Of a DNA stretch of 26,451 bases, positions 13,570 through 24,720 are shown one piece after another; the stretch's first letter is position 1; each line of letters opens with the position of its first letter. The position numbers and the translations under genes are program-made. Under the pieces are notes generated by a model, which was not told the DNA's origin, searched no databases, and was given only the letters and a program-made list of their open reading frames with translations. Location of the stretch: assembly GCF_001638985.1 (NCBI RefSeq), contig NW_017265137.1, forward strand, positions 252,755 to 279,205. The letters are read 5' to 3'. This DNA is from Phycomyces blakesleeanus NRRL 1555(-) (Eukaryota; Mucoromycota; Mucoromycetes; Mucorales; Phycomycetaceae).

Positions 13570-15029
13570 TGTATATTGATTTCTCTTGGACCAACCATTG
13601 TCCTTACCCTTGATATTACAGTGTACCAATATGTTCCTATCTGTGCCTACTTTGATATTCTTTGCTATATGTACCACATATATAAATCTTTTATACGAAT
13701 AAGAAAATATACTTAAATACGCACAGTTTGAATAGGTTTCGTTTTGGAATTAAAAGCCTTTTGATGTGATGTCTATTCCCGAAATAATAAATAGAAAAAT
13801 TACCTGGAATTGAAATTGAAATCAAAGAAAAAGAAGAAGAAATTAAGTAAAGGTGAAAGAGAAAGGAAGAAGAGAAAGAACGAGAGGAAAATGATGAGAA
13901 TTATTATTGACTTAAATAAATAAAAGAAAATAAAAATCGGTCGATTCTATAGAGGTTTTATATACACGGAAGTTAAATACCAGAGTGGTGGTCTGATCGT
14001 GCACTTGTATGAATTAAACCGATGGGTTGAAATGGCTAGACTGATTTGGGCTAGGATCAATCATCATCAGTCAACTACGATATGTTTTAATATAATTAAT
14101 ATAATAATTATATTGTGCTTCCAATCTCAATCTACCAGATGCTTGAAATCATCTTTTCTTTTCTTTGCTTTTCTTTACTTTGCTAAACTTCTTCATATTC
14201 TGATCAGCTTTCTTATTGAGCCCTTACTTTTATTTTCCTGTCAAGTAAAACTTCTAAACAAAACAATCTACCCCCTCATAATAAATCCTCAAGTAGTGTT
14301 CTTTATCATAACGTAGTTCATCATTTTCTCCTGTATCACGTCAAGGCCTACAACATGCTCAAACGAGGCTGTTATCAGCGTCTGTATACACAATCAAAGA
14401 GCACAAGGAAGAGACATATAATAAACATAGATTATATATATATATATATATATATTTAATATACACCTACAACTAAAATCGCCCTTATCAATGAAAGGAT
14501 GCGTTGATTAAGACACCTTGTATTGTTTGAGGGCTTTTCACTATCCACCCTTTTTTTTCACTAGTAATGTTGGGTACCAGTATTATATACACTTCTTATT
14601 GGATCCAAGAACTCTGTTTCGCGTTTTATAAACTGCTCTAGAAACTTTCTTGGCTATTTAATATAGTGGTCTGGCACTAATTTTTGGAGAACAATGTTTC
14701 CTGGTGGGAGACGACATTTTGATTCTACCTGATCACACATTATCACTTTTCTTTTTGTCGCCATATGATATATATATGATCCCAAAGGATACACGATATT
14801 CGTAAAGATCTTCTTTGTGCTTTTTTTTTTTTTTAAAAAAAAAGAGTGGGTGAGCATTACTTCCAAGTTGGTGCTTTCAAACTCTGGTAATATAAGTAGG
14901 CGAACAAAAGACAAAGGTATCATACGCATAAGAAGTACAATACATGGTAAAATATCCAACAAGGTTGCGTCACAATCTAATGACAGCAACTTCTTATAAT
15001 CTCCTTCATAACTGGCTATTCATATAATA

Positions 15030-15170
15030 TACTTTTTTAGGACACGCCATTTTGCCCTGAAGGATTAGAGAAAAACACCGGACCCCCGGACAGGTAAGGT
15101 GGTCACAATGAATTAGTCCGGCAACATAAAAACATCGTGTCCCCAACAGAAAATGTCGTCCCCGTAAGAT
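15030..15170. other. GC-richer block, possible transposon-end remnant
   Basis: In otherwise AT-rich DNA this block holds two CCGGAC copies (15078-15083, 15086-15091) with the complement GTCCGG at 15116-15121. It is bounded by GGACACGCCATTTT-like and GTCCCC-rich sequence; the reverse complement of the right side contains GGGGACGACATTTT, loosely matching the left. Short CCGGAC/GTCC-rich termini are seen in fungal DNA transposons, but no transposase is present, so this is only a suggestion. Confidence 0.25.
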
Positions 15171-16089
15171 TACTGATCTGTGCTAGGTTGTTTAGATAAT
15201 TGGTGCAAGATATATATATATATATATAAATTATTTAATTTATAGAGGTACGAGCGCAGCGTGTAGAGGCACATCTTTACTCCTACCAAAATAGAGAAAA
15301 AGAAGGCCATAGACTTTGATCTCAGTGCAATATGTTTCAGTGTAATATGTCGCAAAAACATATATAATATATTTTCCTTGTTAAACAAATCAGTCGTTTA
15401 CTCATACGTACTCTAAATTTATAACGAAAACAAATAAATTCGTGGAAATATACTCTGACTATCATGTAACCCAATGTACCTAATAGAGGCGAGTCTTATA
15501 TTAACGGTAAGTAAAGTAGCGAATAAGTAATCAGAAGGCTACTTGTTGTTAAGCATAAATCAAAGATCAAATCAAATCACATAGGAGGGGTGGATAACAC
15601 AAATAGATATTCATACATTTCTAAAACGCAAATATATATACATATACATGATAAAATCAAAATATACAGCATACTTGACTTTGTGTAGGGGTTTGAATAG
15701 CACATCATTAATGCCAAGTCAAGCAGGTTCAAACAGATTAGTCATCCTAATGTCAATCGGTAGATGAGGTTCTCAAGCTACATTCCAAAAAAAAACAAAA
15801 GCGATTAAACACGTGCAGACAGCAGTATAAATGATACATTATGCATTATATACTATAGTCCAAGTACTACTCGAAGCGATAAACGAGCATAAAGAAATAG
15901 ACAAATCTCCCGCAGCAATTGATACATAGACCAATTAAATCCTTAATATATTGATATACATATATGAATATCATTAAAGAACAATAGTAATAGTTATAAA
16001 AGTAGTTTTTCTTTGACAGAGTATAATACTACAAAAGGTGGCTTGTAGTAACATCCTTCCTACAAGCACCAAAATGGAAAATGAAGGAG

Positions 16090-16092
<3 letters not shown>

Positions 16093-16121
<29 letters not shown>
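16093..16121. promoter_or_regulatory. (TA)n tract upstream of the ERV1-like gene
   Basis: A continuous alternating TA run of nearly 30 nt ends about 120 nt before the ERV1-like ATG. The interval that follows is rich in T. Position and composition fit a core-promoter region, but the role is inferred. Confidence 0.35.
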
Positions 16122-16124
<3 letters not shown>

Positions 16125-16240
16125 AGTGGAAAAGTCCCGGTCTTGCTTTCTGCCTGTCACTTTTTTTTTGCTTTGTTATTTTATTTTATTTTATTTTTGT
16201 ATTATTTATCAATTTTTTGTTATCTATTTTGACTTCAACA

Positions 16241-16997
16241 ATGGTAGAAGAATCTCATCAAGACAATGTCAAGGACAAACCACCAAAGCATTCAGTCGAA
16301 TACGATCCCGTGACAGGAAAGGCTATTCCGATGATTAATGGAAAGCCATGTCGAGTATGCAATGACTTCAAGACATGGACCAAGGCTGAAAAGAAGAATA
16401 CCAAAACAAGCACTGCCAAGAGTGTGAACACAGACCCTGGACCTAAAGAGGATGAGGAAACTTGGCGGCGTAACAACTGTCCGGCTGATGTAGCAACCCT
16501 TGGAAGGTCAACTTGGACACTCCTGCATACAATGGCAGCCTATTATCCCGAAAAACCTGCAGAGGAAGAGAAGAAAAGTATGACAAGATTTATGGAATCT
16601 TTTGCTCAGCATTATCCATGCTGGTTTTGTAAAGTAAGCTCAATAATCAAGTTATTTTTTTTTCTTTGTGCGTGTTTGTGTGTGTTTGTGTATATACATA
16701 TATATATATATATTATTTATAAATAAGGGGTAGACATAATAATAGAAGAAGGAAAAAGATAAATAGAGTGCAAGAGATCCTTATTTGTTTATTATTTGAA
16801 TCTTTGGTGCTGTGTAGGACGACTTCCAGAAGCACATGGCTGCTGAGCCTGTACAAGTTGTAAGCCGTGATGCATTAAGCCAATGGTTGTGCCGTAGACA
16901 CAACGAAGTCAACGTAAAGCTTAACAAACCTGTATTTGATTGTACTAAAGTACTTGAGAGATGGCTTACTGGACCTCCTAATGGAAAATGCGATTAG
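16241..16997 (+). CDS. ERV1: Erv1/ALR-type FAD-linked sulfhydryl oxidase
   Basis: Exons 16241-16633 and 16818-16997 with a 184-nt GT-AG intron give 190 residues. An N-terminal shuttle pair CRVC (C37, C40) sits in GKPCRVCNDFKTW. A low-complexity linker then leads to the catalytic domain: CPADVATLGRSTWTLLHTMA (C80), the active-site YPCWFC (C127, C130), the FAD-binding HNEVN motif, and structural cysteines C156 and C173 in WLCRRHNEVN and FDC, spaced as in yeast Erv1. In the mitochondrial intermembrane space Erv1 re-oxidises Mia40, passing electrons through FAD to cytochrome c or oxygen, for import of cysteine-rich proteins and for Fe-S protein maturation. All key cysteines are present and length matches fungal Erv1. 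The ATG at 16241 has a good context (CAACAATGG) and gives the usual N-terminus. Its expected position in the cell is by homology. Confidence 0.95.
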
Positions 16998-18951
16998 AAT
17001 GCTATAGATTATATAGATTATATGTATATATGAATGTACAGTGAAAACACTGCCAAATAGTGGCATTTAAATTTAAGGGCGGAAATCCAAATTACAATAG
17101 ACGGCCTTTTTTTTTTTTTTGGTTTTATGTACATATATCATTCGACAGGCTTTACATAGTTAAAGGGTAGTGTACTATTAATATTATAAAAAGAAAAGTC
17201 ATTTAAAATGTCTACTTGTAATATATCTATCTATCAGTAGCTAAAAGAGAATAAGTATCAACAAGACAAATTACTGGCAAAATTTTATTTTATGCTGTTT
17301 TAACAAAGAAAAAGAAAATAAAGGAATGAAAGATGGAGGTATGCGCACCACAATCGAGTGAAGCACAAACTCTACAACCAAATTCTGGTTCCTACTTGCT
17401 AATAACCCCTGCTGTGTTAACAATCTTAAAACTCTCTTATACCATCTACTCGTACACTACATGTCTGTATAGTATAAACTACTAATTAAACAACAGGTAA
17501 TTGAATCTTATGGTCAATTCAATAGTAATAGATATAACAGCAATACCATTTTCTTTTAATAAACAAACCCTCTCCCACTATCTCAATTGCTTTCTTATTG
17601 AATATCATAACCTATAGAAATAACAAGAATTATGGACACATAAACTTCATCAGCATTAGTATCATCAACAATAGATAGACCTAATTTGAAACACTATTGG
17701 AAAGCTTACATTTAGCTTATTCAGAGAGTTTAAGCATGAAAAAAGCTAATATTGTTTTTCTTAATGGTATTGATACCTACATAATCCAATTATCTATGTC
17801 AACCTCTTGGTTAAACCATTTCTCGTTGTACTTTGTGAATTGTGTTTTTGGTTTAGTGGCTTTAGAGTCATGATAGTAGAATACGTATTTGTTAGTAATA
17901 ACAATTTGTATTCAATTATCCAAACATTTGTTCATCACAACATCTCGATTTAAACATCTTTCAACATAACTTTTTGACCTGGTTCAGGAATAGAGTAATA
18001 AACCCTCAGAGAGCATAAAACCTGCCCATTGTCTTCAAAAAAAAAGCACTATAATTCTTTTGTATATTTTCTTGGTTATTGTAGTACGACAGAAAAATAT
18101 ACATAAAACAGGTTAGTATTTTTCAATATAAGAAATTAATTATACTGCTCGAAACAGCCAAAGAGAGAATTCAAATAAAGAGGTTTTTTTTTAATAGACA
18201 AAACAGAGAAAAAAAATCTCATGGTATTATTATTATTGTTGTTTAGTGAAATATTAAGGGTTGGTCAATTGAGTACAATTTTTTTTTTTGTTCTTTCTTG
18301 TCAAGATTCTTACATAATTAACTTTGGAGAAAAAAGAAACTGGCATAATCTTGTCATCTAAGTGTAATTAGTGATTTGAATATAAATGAATGGTTATCTG
18401 TTATTTTAAAAATGCCAAAAAAAGAAGAAGCGATTAGCAGAAGAGGTCCGATATTCCGGCTCTAAAAAGTGTTGTAGAAATGGGGGGTTTTTTTTTTTAG
18501 AAAAAAACTAGTCCAGAGTCATTTGAATTTAGTTCATGATCAAGAAGAGACACAGCTTATTGTACTTGTGTGAGACGATAGGTAACGCTTTTATAGTAAA
18601 ATCTTCTTTAAAATGTTCATTTGTATTAGTATTATTATTATTATGCCTTTAAAATAGAAGCCATCTTTTGACCAAAAAGACTAAAACAAAAAACCGGCTT
18701 TTGGGAATTGTAAAGCCGCATATATAATATTCGATATCCGACAATTAGTTTCATAAACCGAAATTTGGCACTGTTCAATGTATGTGTGCGAATGTACCTG
18801 TATATTTTATAGAAATAGCCTTATTACACACTCAGTATATACAGCTTTATTTTTGCACAAATATCTAACAATAGCCTCACTTTAATAGAAAACCTCTTGT
18901 GGATTATTAAATTAGTCTCTAAAGAATTGCAATTTGACCAAGGCAATTACT

Positions 18952-18999
18952 CTCACGCACGCACACACGCAAACTCACACACTCACGCACAAACACACC
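18952..18999. repeat. Imperfect CACGCA/CACACA microsatellite
   Basis: Repeated ACGC, ACAC and ACTC units on the plus strand. A very similar tract occurs at 20881-20912, on the other side of the F-box gene. No coding frame is involved. Confidence 0.7.
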
Positions 19000-19374
19000 T
19001 CTGTATACATAAACATATCTGTACCTTCTTTAATAGACTGTAGATCATGCACATCAAACTGTTGTTAATATGCAATATCCGCACATTATGTGTATAGCTT
19101 GAGCACATATACAAATTATAAACACTCAACAAGCACTCAACAGAGCACCCTTGCCTTATCCACAATAATTAATCTTGCTTTACTTTTATAATATCACTTT
19201 TATTTATTAAACATCTATACTTAATTTTTTTTTATTTTTTTTTTACATTTTATAGTGTACACATTTATATAACATAAATCTCTTAATTTAAAATAGCGTT
19301 TGAATTCCTATATATATTTTAATAAAAAAAAAAAGAAAATTCTGTATAAAGCCCGAAGCTCTTTTTTCCCACCA

Positions 19375-19421
19375 TCTTTCAAACTCACTTCTCTTTTCTG
19401 TTTTTTATTATTACTATTACC
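19375..19421 (+). promoter_or_regulatory. Pyrimidine-rich leader of the F-box gene
   Basis: A CT-rich stretch including CTCACTTCTCTTTTCTG is followed by ATTATTACTATTACC directly before the ATG at 19422. This arrangement is typical of short fungal 5' leaders. The start context ACCATGG is strong. The exact transcription start is not known. Confidence 0.35.
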
Positions 19422-20519
19422 ATGGAGACACATACCAACATACACAGTCTTGCTCCAGAGATTTTATTTCAAATATTCTCATTTATGCCTTATAATGAAG
19501 TGTATCGAGTGAGAAGTGTCTGCAAGCAATGGCAACATATGGCTACAGAACACATCTACCTTTCCATCAAAGCAACTCGCCAGACAGTGACTGTCAAGCT
19601 AGGAGAGCGTTCACACAAGAGAACTATTGATCTGGAGGCTCACTCCTACGACCCAATTCATCAGGTCATTGAATTCAAACCGGTTCAGGTCACCGAACAC
19701 GCAGGCTCTCAAGGTCCTGATCAGACATCGCAATGGAGCATCTACCAACGGCGGATGCAGATCCACTTTAGTCAGTGGAAAGCACAAACCCGGCTTCCGG
19801 CTGCAGTCGAGGACTGTCTGACCGTACAAGAAAAGGACCTGGCCCTATTCCACTTGCTGTACAATCCTGCTCTCGAGCGTACCTATGAACTGCCTTCACC
19901 TGCCAGTCTTCTTCCTTCAAAACAGTCACCTGGCGATCTTCACTATGTCGGGGATAGGGGTCTGATCTTGGCCTTGTCCTACCAAACCAAGGCCTCCCCA
20001 CACCACAATCTTTTTAACACAGCCTACTCTTCGCACGCAATCCATATGGGCGTGGGTGTTCCAGCCCCTCGACTAGAGATCCACTGGGTTCGAGCAACAC
20101 TTGCCTGGGTGGTGTCTGGCATGGCACCACATACTCCTGTACCGCAAATATACACCGAAAGATACGCTTCTCTAGATTCCAAACTTGCACACAGTGGCTG
20201 TTACAAATACGATCTCTACTCAAACCCTGTTCTGGAACACATCGTACAAGGGAATGATCAGATTCCCCAGGATCTGCTCAAGTACCTTCAGTCCCACACA
20301 CACGAATGTCACACCCGTCTTTCGCGTATACAACACATGCTTGAAGGTGCTGGTGTGGATGCACGTGTGATATGGAAGTATTCTTTTGCAAAAGCATGTG
20401 TTGTTAGCAATGGATCTCTCCTGGGCGAAGAAGATGTCGTACGTCGTATCCAGGTTCTCGAAGAAGAATGGCGGAAGAAGCGTCAAAGTCTTACTAGACG
20501 TCTAAATGCAACCATTTAA
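19422..20519 (+). CDS. F-box domain protein, intronless
   Basis: A single 365-codon open frame starting ACCATGG. Residues about 8-45 form an F-box: SLAPEILFQIFSFMPYNEVYRVRSVCKQWQHMA, with the usual LPxEIL-like start, Val/Arg-rich helix and C-x-x-W end. The rest has no repeat or motif that I can name; it is Trp/His-rich around 225-245 (LEIHWVRATLAWVVSGMAPH) and ends in a basic, coiled helix (VLEEEWRKKRQSLTRRL). The F-box would bind Skp1 in an SCF ubiquitin ligase, with the long C-terminal part selecting the target; that is family inference and the substrate is unknown. Its coding region is much richer in G+C than the flanks and has no intron, unlike most genes here. Confidence 0.85.
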   Translation: METHTNIHSLAPEILFQIFSFMPYNEVYRVRSVCKQWQHMATEHIYLSIKATRQTVTVKLGERSHKRTIDLEAHSYDPIHQVIEFKPVQVTEHAGSQGPDQTSQWSIYQRRMQIHFSQWKAQTRLPAAVEDCLTVQEKDLALFHLLYNPALERTYELPSPASLLPSKQSPGDLHYVGDRGLILALSYQTKASPHHNLFNTAYSSHAIHMGVGVPAPRLEIHWVRATLAWVVSGMAPHTPVPQIYTERYASLDSKLAHSGCYKYDLYSNPVLEHIVQGNDQIPQDLLKYLQSHTHECHTRLSRIQHMLEGAGVDARVIWKYSFAKACVVSNGSLLGEEDVVRRIQVLEEEWRKKRQSLTRRLNATI

Positions 20520-21591
20520 CTTGATCTTTCATTCATTCATTCATTCATTCATACATACATTCATACAAACATATATCTATATATCTATACACCCACACCC
20601 ACAATATTATTATTATTCATTATCATCCTTTAATTTTGCTTCATTCATATATATTGATATATATAAAAAAAATCATCGTAATGCATACCCCCCTTCCTCT
20701 TTACCAATACACTCTCAGCTCCCTCTTTCTTTCTACACAAAATAAACAACCAAAATTCAAGGCAATTCAAAGCAACAAAATAAATACTAGTCATATTTGC
20801 TTTCACAAATCAACTTGTTTTAATCACCTCTTTTTTTTTCTGTCTCTCTTATACATACATGCATACGTCTATACATAAAACACTCACACACACGCACTCA
20901 CGCACGCACGCATATTATTATAGTAAAGTATTTAGATTTGTCTGTCGATATAAATTCTCTCCAATGAATTTCACCCCCACAAAGCACGCCAAAAACAAGG
21001 TTTACCGCGCACACCATACATAGATGTTTATTTGCTTTTTTATTTTATTTTATTTTATATATATAAAACAAAAAAGATACAATTCGGTCTGGCACCTCAC
21101 TAAAGTCACCTATTCGGAGAACAAATGTATTGTATTGTATTTTTATATGTATACACACACACGTTATAAATGAACTCCTCCCATGTCTCATTTTATGTTC
21201 CAAATCCAAGATCCTTTACTTTTTTATATATGTAATCAATTTTATATTAAATACAAACCCCGAAAAAGATCTGATAAATATTACAAATGTACAATTTTTT
21301 TGATCTCTTTTTTTTTGCTTTTTATATTATTTTTGTTACTAATTTCTTATAGTATAAACAGTACGGTAATAAGATGATCCATAATTAATCCACTCAAAAT
21401 TCTTATCAGATCTTCAAGGGGGTGAAGGCTGTTCAAATTGGACACTTATACACAAAATTATATTACTTTGCTTCAATTGTCTAAAAATATATGTTTACAA
21501 TACATTTTACCGCATTATTTCCAATGCCCATCGAATAGATTATTATCATAGCTATTATTAAATCAAGCTTTTATATGTATTCTGAATAATA

Positions 21592-21595
21592 CGCA

Positions 21596-21629
<34 letters not shown>
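21592..21629. repeat. Compound (CA)n(GA)n microsatellite
   Basis: An alternating AC run of about 20 nt switches without a gap into an alternating AG run of about 16 nt. It is a non-coding simple repeat. Confidence 0.9.
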
Positions 21630-22070
21630 TCAATACATGTATGTACACAAGATTATGTGCAATTATTTGTTGGATATTCAATAATCTTGAAAAGAACATG
21701 CAATAGATCCCGAGGATCAATTGACTTTGGGGGTTCTTTTTTTCTTTTATACTTATTTAGCCCAGCAGTGCGCTTTATAGACACAATTTAAATGACTGTC
21801 TTTTAGCCTTTTCTTTTTCTTTTTCCAAATCATATAATTGTTTTTACTTGGTTTAGATCAGATAACATTTAAATAGTAAAAGAAATCAAAATCAAAATCA
21901 AAAACCCCAAATATTTATTCCAAACACAGGCAAAACAGAAAATGAAAATAAGTGATTAAAATATAGCCAGCGCACATACACCGACCCACAGACAATATAT
22001 GTACATATGCTGAATCAAAATCTGCCTTGACCTTCTTCTCATTGTTTTTACAATAAACTTAGATTACGAT

Positions 22071-22110
22071 CAAACCAAACCAAACCAAACCAAACCAAAC
22101 CAAACCAAAC
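22071..22110. repeat. (CAAAC)8 pentanucleotide array
   Basis: Eight perfect tandem copies of CAAAC, followed by degenerate TAAAC and AAAAT units. It is the longest perfect pentanucleotide array in the window and lies in gene-free DNA. Confidence 0.92.
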
Positions 22111-23369
22111 TAAACAAAATTACCTTTAGCTCGTCAAAGAATATTCAAAAGACTTGTTTATACTAAAAGTCATAACAAGGGTACACGAAATACTAACCTT
22201 TCTCTCATTTTTTTATCGATATTACTATTACTCCTTATTAAATATATAGAAAAAAAAGACCTATTTTTTTACCCCTTTACCATATATATATATATTAGAT
22301 CTCAAGACAGATAACTCGTTTTTTAAATCTTTGAAAAATAGATGATACATAGCTTATATTTTATTGGCTATAGTAATAAAGTTTCTTTTTTTTTCTGGCC
22401 ATTCTAAAGTAATATACATGCATATTTCTTTTTCAAAGCTTTTTCTTCAGCAAAAAATACTCACAGACTTGCCAAACAGTTACCCTATAAATAATAGTAA
22501 TAAAAACCACTCTTTGGAGAACGAGGGACGATCTACTTTACCAATCTTCTCATTTGTTACATGTGGTACGGGAACAATATGAATGGCAGGCGCGGGTTTT
22601 AGTTTTTAGGAATCTCCCGAATTGGGTCTACTCCGGGCCAGACTTCCTTTACCCGGTCCAAACGTAGTAACATTATCCTACAAAAGCCGTTTGCACAACT
22701 AACCTGGAAAATCTTGTATACTCTATATTATAAAAGGTCTATATCACAAAATCGCTTCTTCCTCTTATTATTATCACTAATAGTATATGTATACATACAA
22801 AAAGCCAAGCAAAAATATCTATGAATCGGACAAGAGTATGGTATTGAGCAATTGGACAAGGTTAGGTGTAAAAAGCATTATGTATTTGATTTATTTTTAA
22901 ATCAGTAAGATATATATATAAGGATTATACCATGGAAAGAAACTTGGCAATTCCTATTATAAGTTTGAAAAGTAATATATTGTACCTTTAAAAAATCTCC
23001 ATCGGAATCATCAACCATTTCCAATAGTGTTGGTATTTGGTGCTTAAATGCGATAGATTTTTTGTTTTACGTTTTTGACATCCTCATATTAGTTTTATGT
23101 ATTGTCCATAAAAATTAATATTTCTTGGTATTAATGTTATTCACTCATTAATCAATATAACTTTGAAGAAACGTATTAAGTATAATAACTAATTGGTAAC
23201 TATAACTTCACTTGGTTTTAGATATGATGTTCGTTCTAATATAAAACTAAGGGTATAACCGAATAATTTGATTTTAAATAATTATTTATTTTATTTTATT
23301 TTATTTTTACTAGAAATTGAAAGACCCTTACCCTCTCTAACGATTTGGTTGAGACTAGCTTTGGTTTTC

Positions 23370-23392
23370 TTTTTTTTTTTTAAAAAAAAAAA
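23370..23392. repeat. T12A11 homopolymer palindrome
   Basis: A run of 12 T passes directly into 11 A, making a self-complementary stretch. Similar T-run/A-run junctions are at 14821-14843 (T14A9) and 4295-4312 (T8A10, in the last intron of the F-BAR gene). Confidence 0.85.
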
Positions 23393-23499
23393 CCTTCCAC
23401 TTTTTGTCTCCAAGGGACTTTATACAGTTTCATCATTAGGCCAAGACCTAGTAGCAAAAAAGAAAAAAAAGAAAAACTGAAGATAATAATTTTTTTTTG

Positions 23500-24720
23500 T
23501 CAAGACCTGCGCTTGAAGGTCGATCCACTCAAGTTTAAGCCCAAACTTCTCAACAACCCTCATTCCTGCCTACTCGACATGTCATCAAATTTACAATGAC
23601 GGCAAAGTATCGGTGAAATGCTTTAATGCCAAACTGTTCAAGATAGATGTCTGAGACACCCAAGTGGAACAACATAGCATTTACTTAGACACCTTAACTT
23701 TGCTTCGGGTACCTCCCTCATGTTCAGTTCTGTTTACCAGAACGTGGGTTACAAGTGTCAAAGACTAAGCAGAGAGGAACTTGAAAAGCACAAAGATCAT
23801 TTCAACAGGAAGCAGTAAAATATAGGCGATTGTGCTAGATTATACCCGCATTACCTCACGTCCAGGTGCTCAACGAATTTTTCTTAAAAAAAACTCTGTA
23901 TTCAGGTGATACACCCTTATACTTTGACCTTTATGTGACAATCTTGACATGCCCTGAAGGACAAAATCTGAAGAGCCAGTATCCAACGTCCTAAGAAAAT
24001 AGCATAAAGCTACCTCTGCGCTCCTCAGTCTCCTCCATGTTATGTGCCGCACAATACAGAAAAAACTGACATGGATTTCATCCGGCTTTCGCCTTCATAT
24101 GACTGACTCAGGAAGATCTTTAACACTAGGTATGCTCTACACTAAGAGATACTTTCCCTGACGGTACTTGTGATCAGTTGGTTTTTTAAAAATATATTTA
24201 GTCTTCAATGAAACTTTTCACTGGGATTAGGGAGTTTGTAAAAACAACCCGACTCGTTGGAAGCTGCTTAACACAAAGACAAGAGCTCAAGACAAGGTGA
24301 GGGACTTTCACCCTCCGTTAATCTTTTCCAGGGAGTGAAGAATACTGACTTGTTGATATGTCTGGAAAAGCAGTTCACTAGTTCACAATCCAGAGCACTC
24401 AAAAGACTACACCGGTTCAAAACTTTGGAGCTTTTTCATCTCAAACAATAAAGTCCAAAACAGAATCCATTTTGATTTCTTCTCCTCTACAGTAAATGCA
24501 GGTAAGATTGTGCAAGATACAAACCACTTTTAGGACATAGTACCTTGAGAAAACTCAATTGCTAGACTAGCCAAAGAGTGCAGTGCGTTCAATTAAAAAG
24601 ACAAGAATCTCATATTAAGACAAGTTTTATAAGTAAGGCGTCTACAGTGAGCGCATTGGAAATGAGCCCAAAGACTCATTATTAAAGACCATGATATACA
24701 CATCTTGCATGAAAGTGTTT
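23500..24720. pseudogene. Decayed coding-like block, origin unknown
   Basis: This block is visibly richer in G+C than its neighbours and has stop-free fragments that change frame. On the plus strand near 23503 a frame reads QDLRLKVDPLKFKPKLLNN; near 23704 one reads SGTSLMFSSVYQNVGYKC; near 23950 one reads CPEGQNLKSQYPTS with two frame or substitution breaks; near 24295 one reads QGEGLSPSVNLFQGVKNTD. None is long enough to be a working gene. The pattern fits an old gene or transposon copy broken by stops and small indels. A transposase of the tnp2/CxC kind is one idea, from the faint CPxGxxLxxQYP-like motif, but I cannot confirm it. Confidence 0.3.

Larger units (their letters stand above)
12339..16240. 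other. 3.9 kb gene-free region between divergent genes
   Basis: I find no supported gene here. Its ends should hold the promoters of the F-box/kelch gene (left, minus) and the ERV1-like gene (right, plus). It contains (TA)n arrays at about 12353-12379, 14432-14455, 15211-15228 and 16093-16121, a 14-bp inverted repeat near 13.54 kb, a T14A9 palindrome at 14821-14843 and a short GC-richer block at about 15030-15170. A 111-codon open frame on the minus strand (14989-14654) resembles nothing I know and runs through the homopolymer palindrome, so I do not call it a gene. Confidence 0.5.
16998..19421. other. 2.4 kb region with no supported gene
   Basis: The stretch is AT-rich with homopolymer tracts. 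A 50-codon ATG frame lies at 17333-17485 (see findings). A 7-bp hairpin (CGGCTTT/AAAGCCG) lies at 18695-18718 and a CA/CG-rich imperfect repeat at about 18952-18999. Poly(T) tracts at about 19226-19243 precede the F-box gene. I see no tRNA, rRNA or conserved exon. Confidence 0.5.
20520..23499. other. 3 kb gene-poor region with microsatellites
   Basis: After the F-box stop codon comes an (ATTC)n array (20528-20551). Further on lie a CACGCA-type repeat (20881-20912), (TTTTA)n near 21039-21056, (CA)n(GA)n at 21592-21629, (CAAAC)8 at 22071-22110, a short GC-richer patch near 22590-22690 and a T12A11 palindrome at 23370-23392. The open frames here are short and low in complexity, and I do not accept any as a gene. 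Confidence 0.5.

Noticed and set aside
14654..14989. 111-codon minus-strand open frame
   Set aside because: Passes through the T14A9 palindrome, has no recognised domain, and its likely start lies in low-complexity surroundings; chance or relic is more likely than a gene.
18952..20912. CACGCA-type arrays on both sides of the F-box gene as possible terminal repeats of an inserted unit
   Set aside because: They are low-complexity microsatellites of similar composition, without a shared unique core or target duplication.
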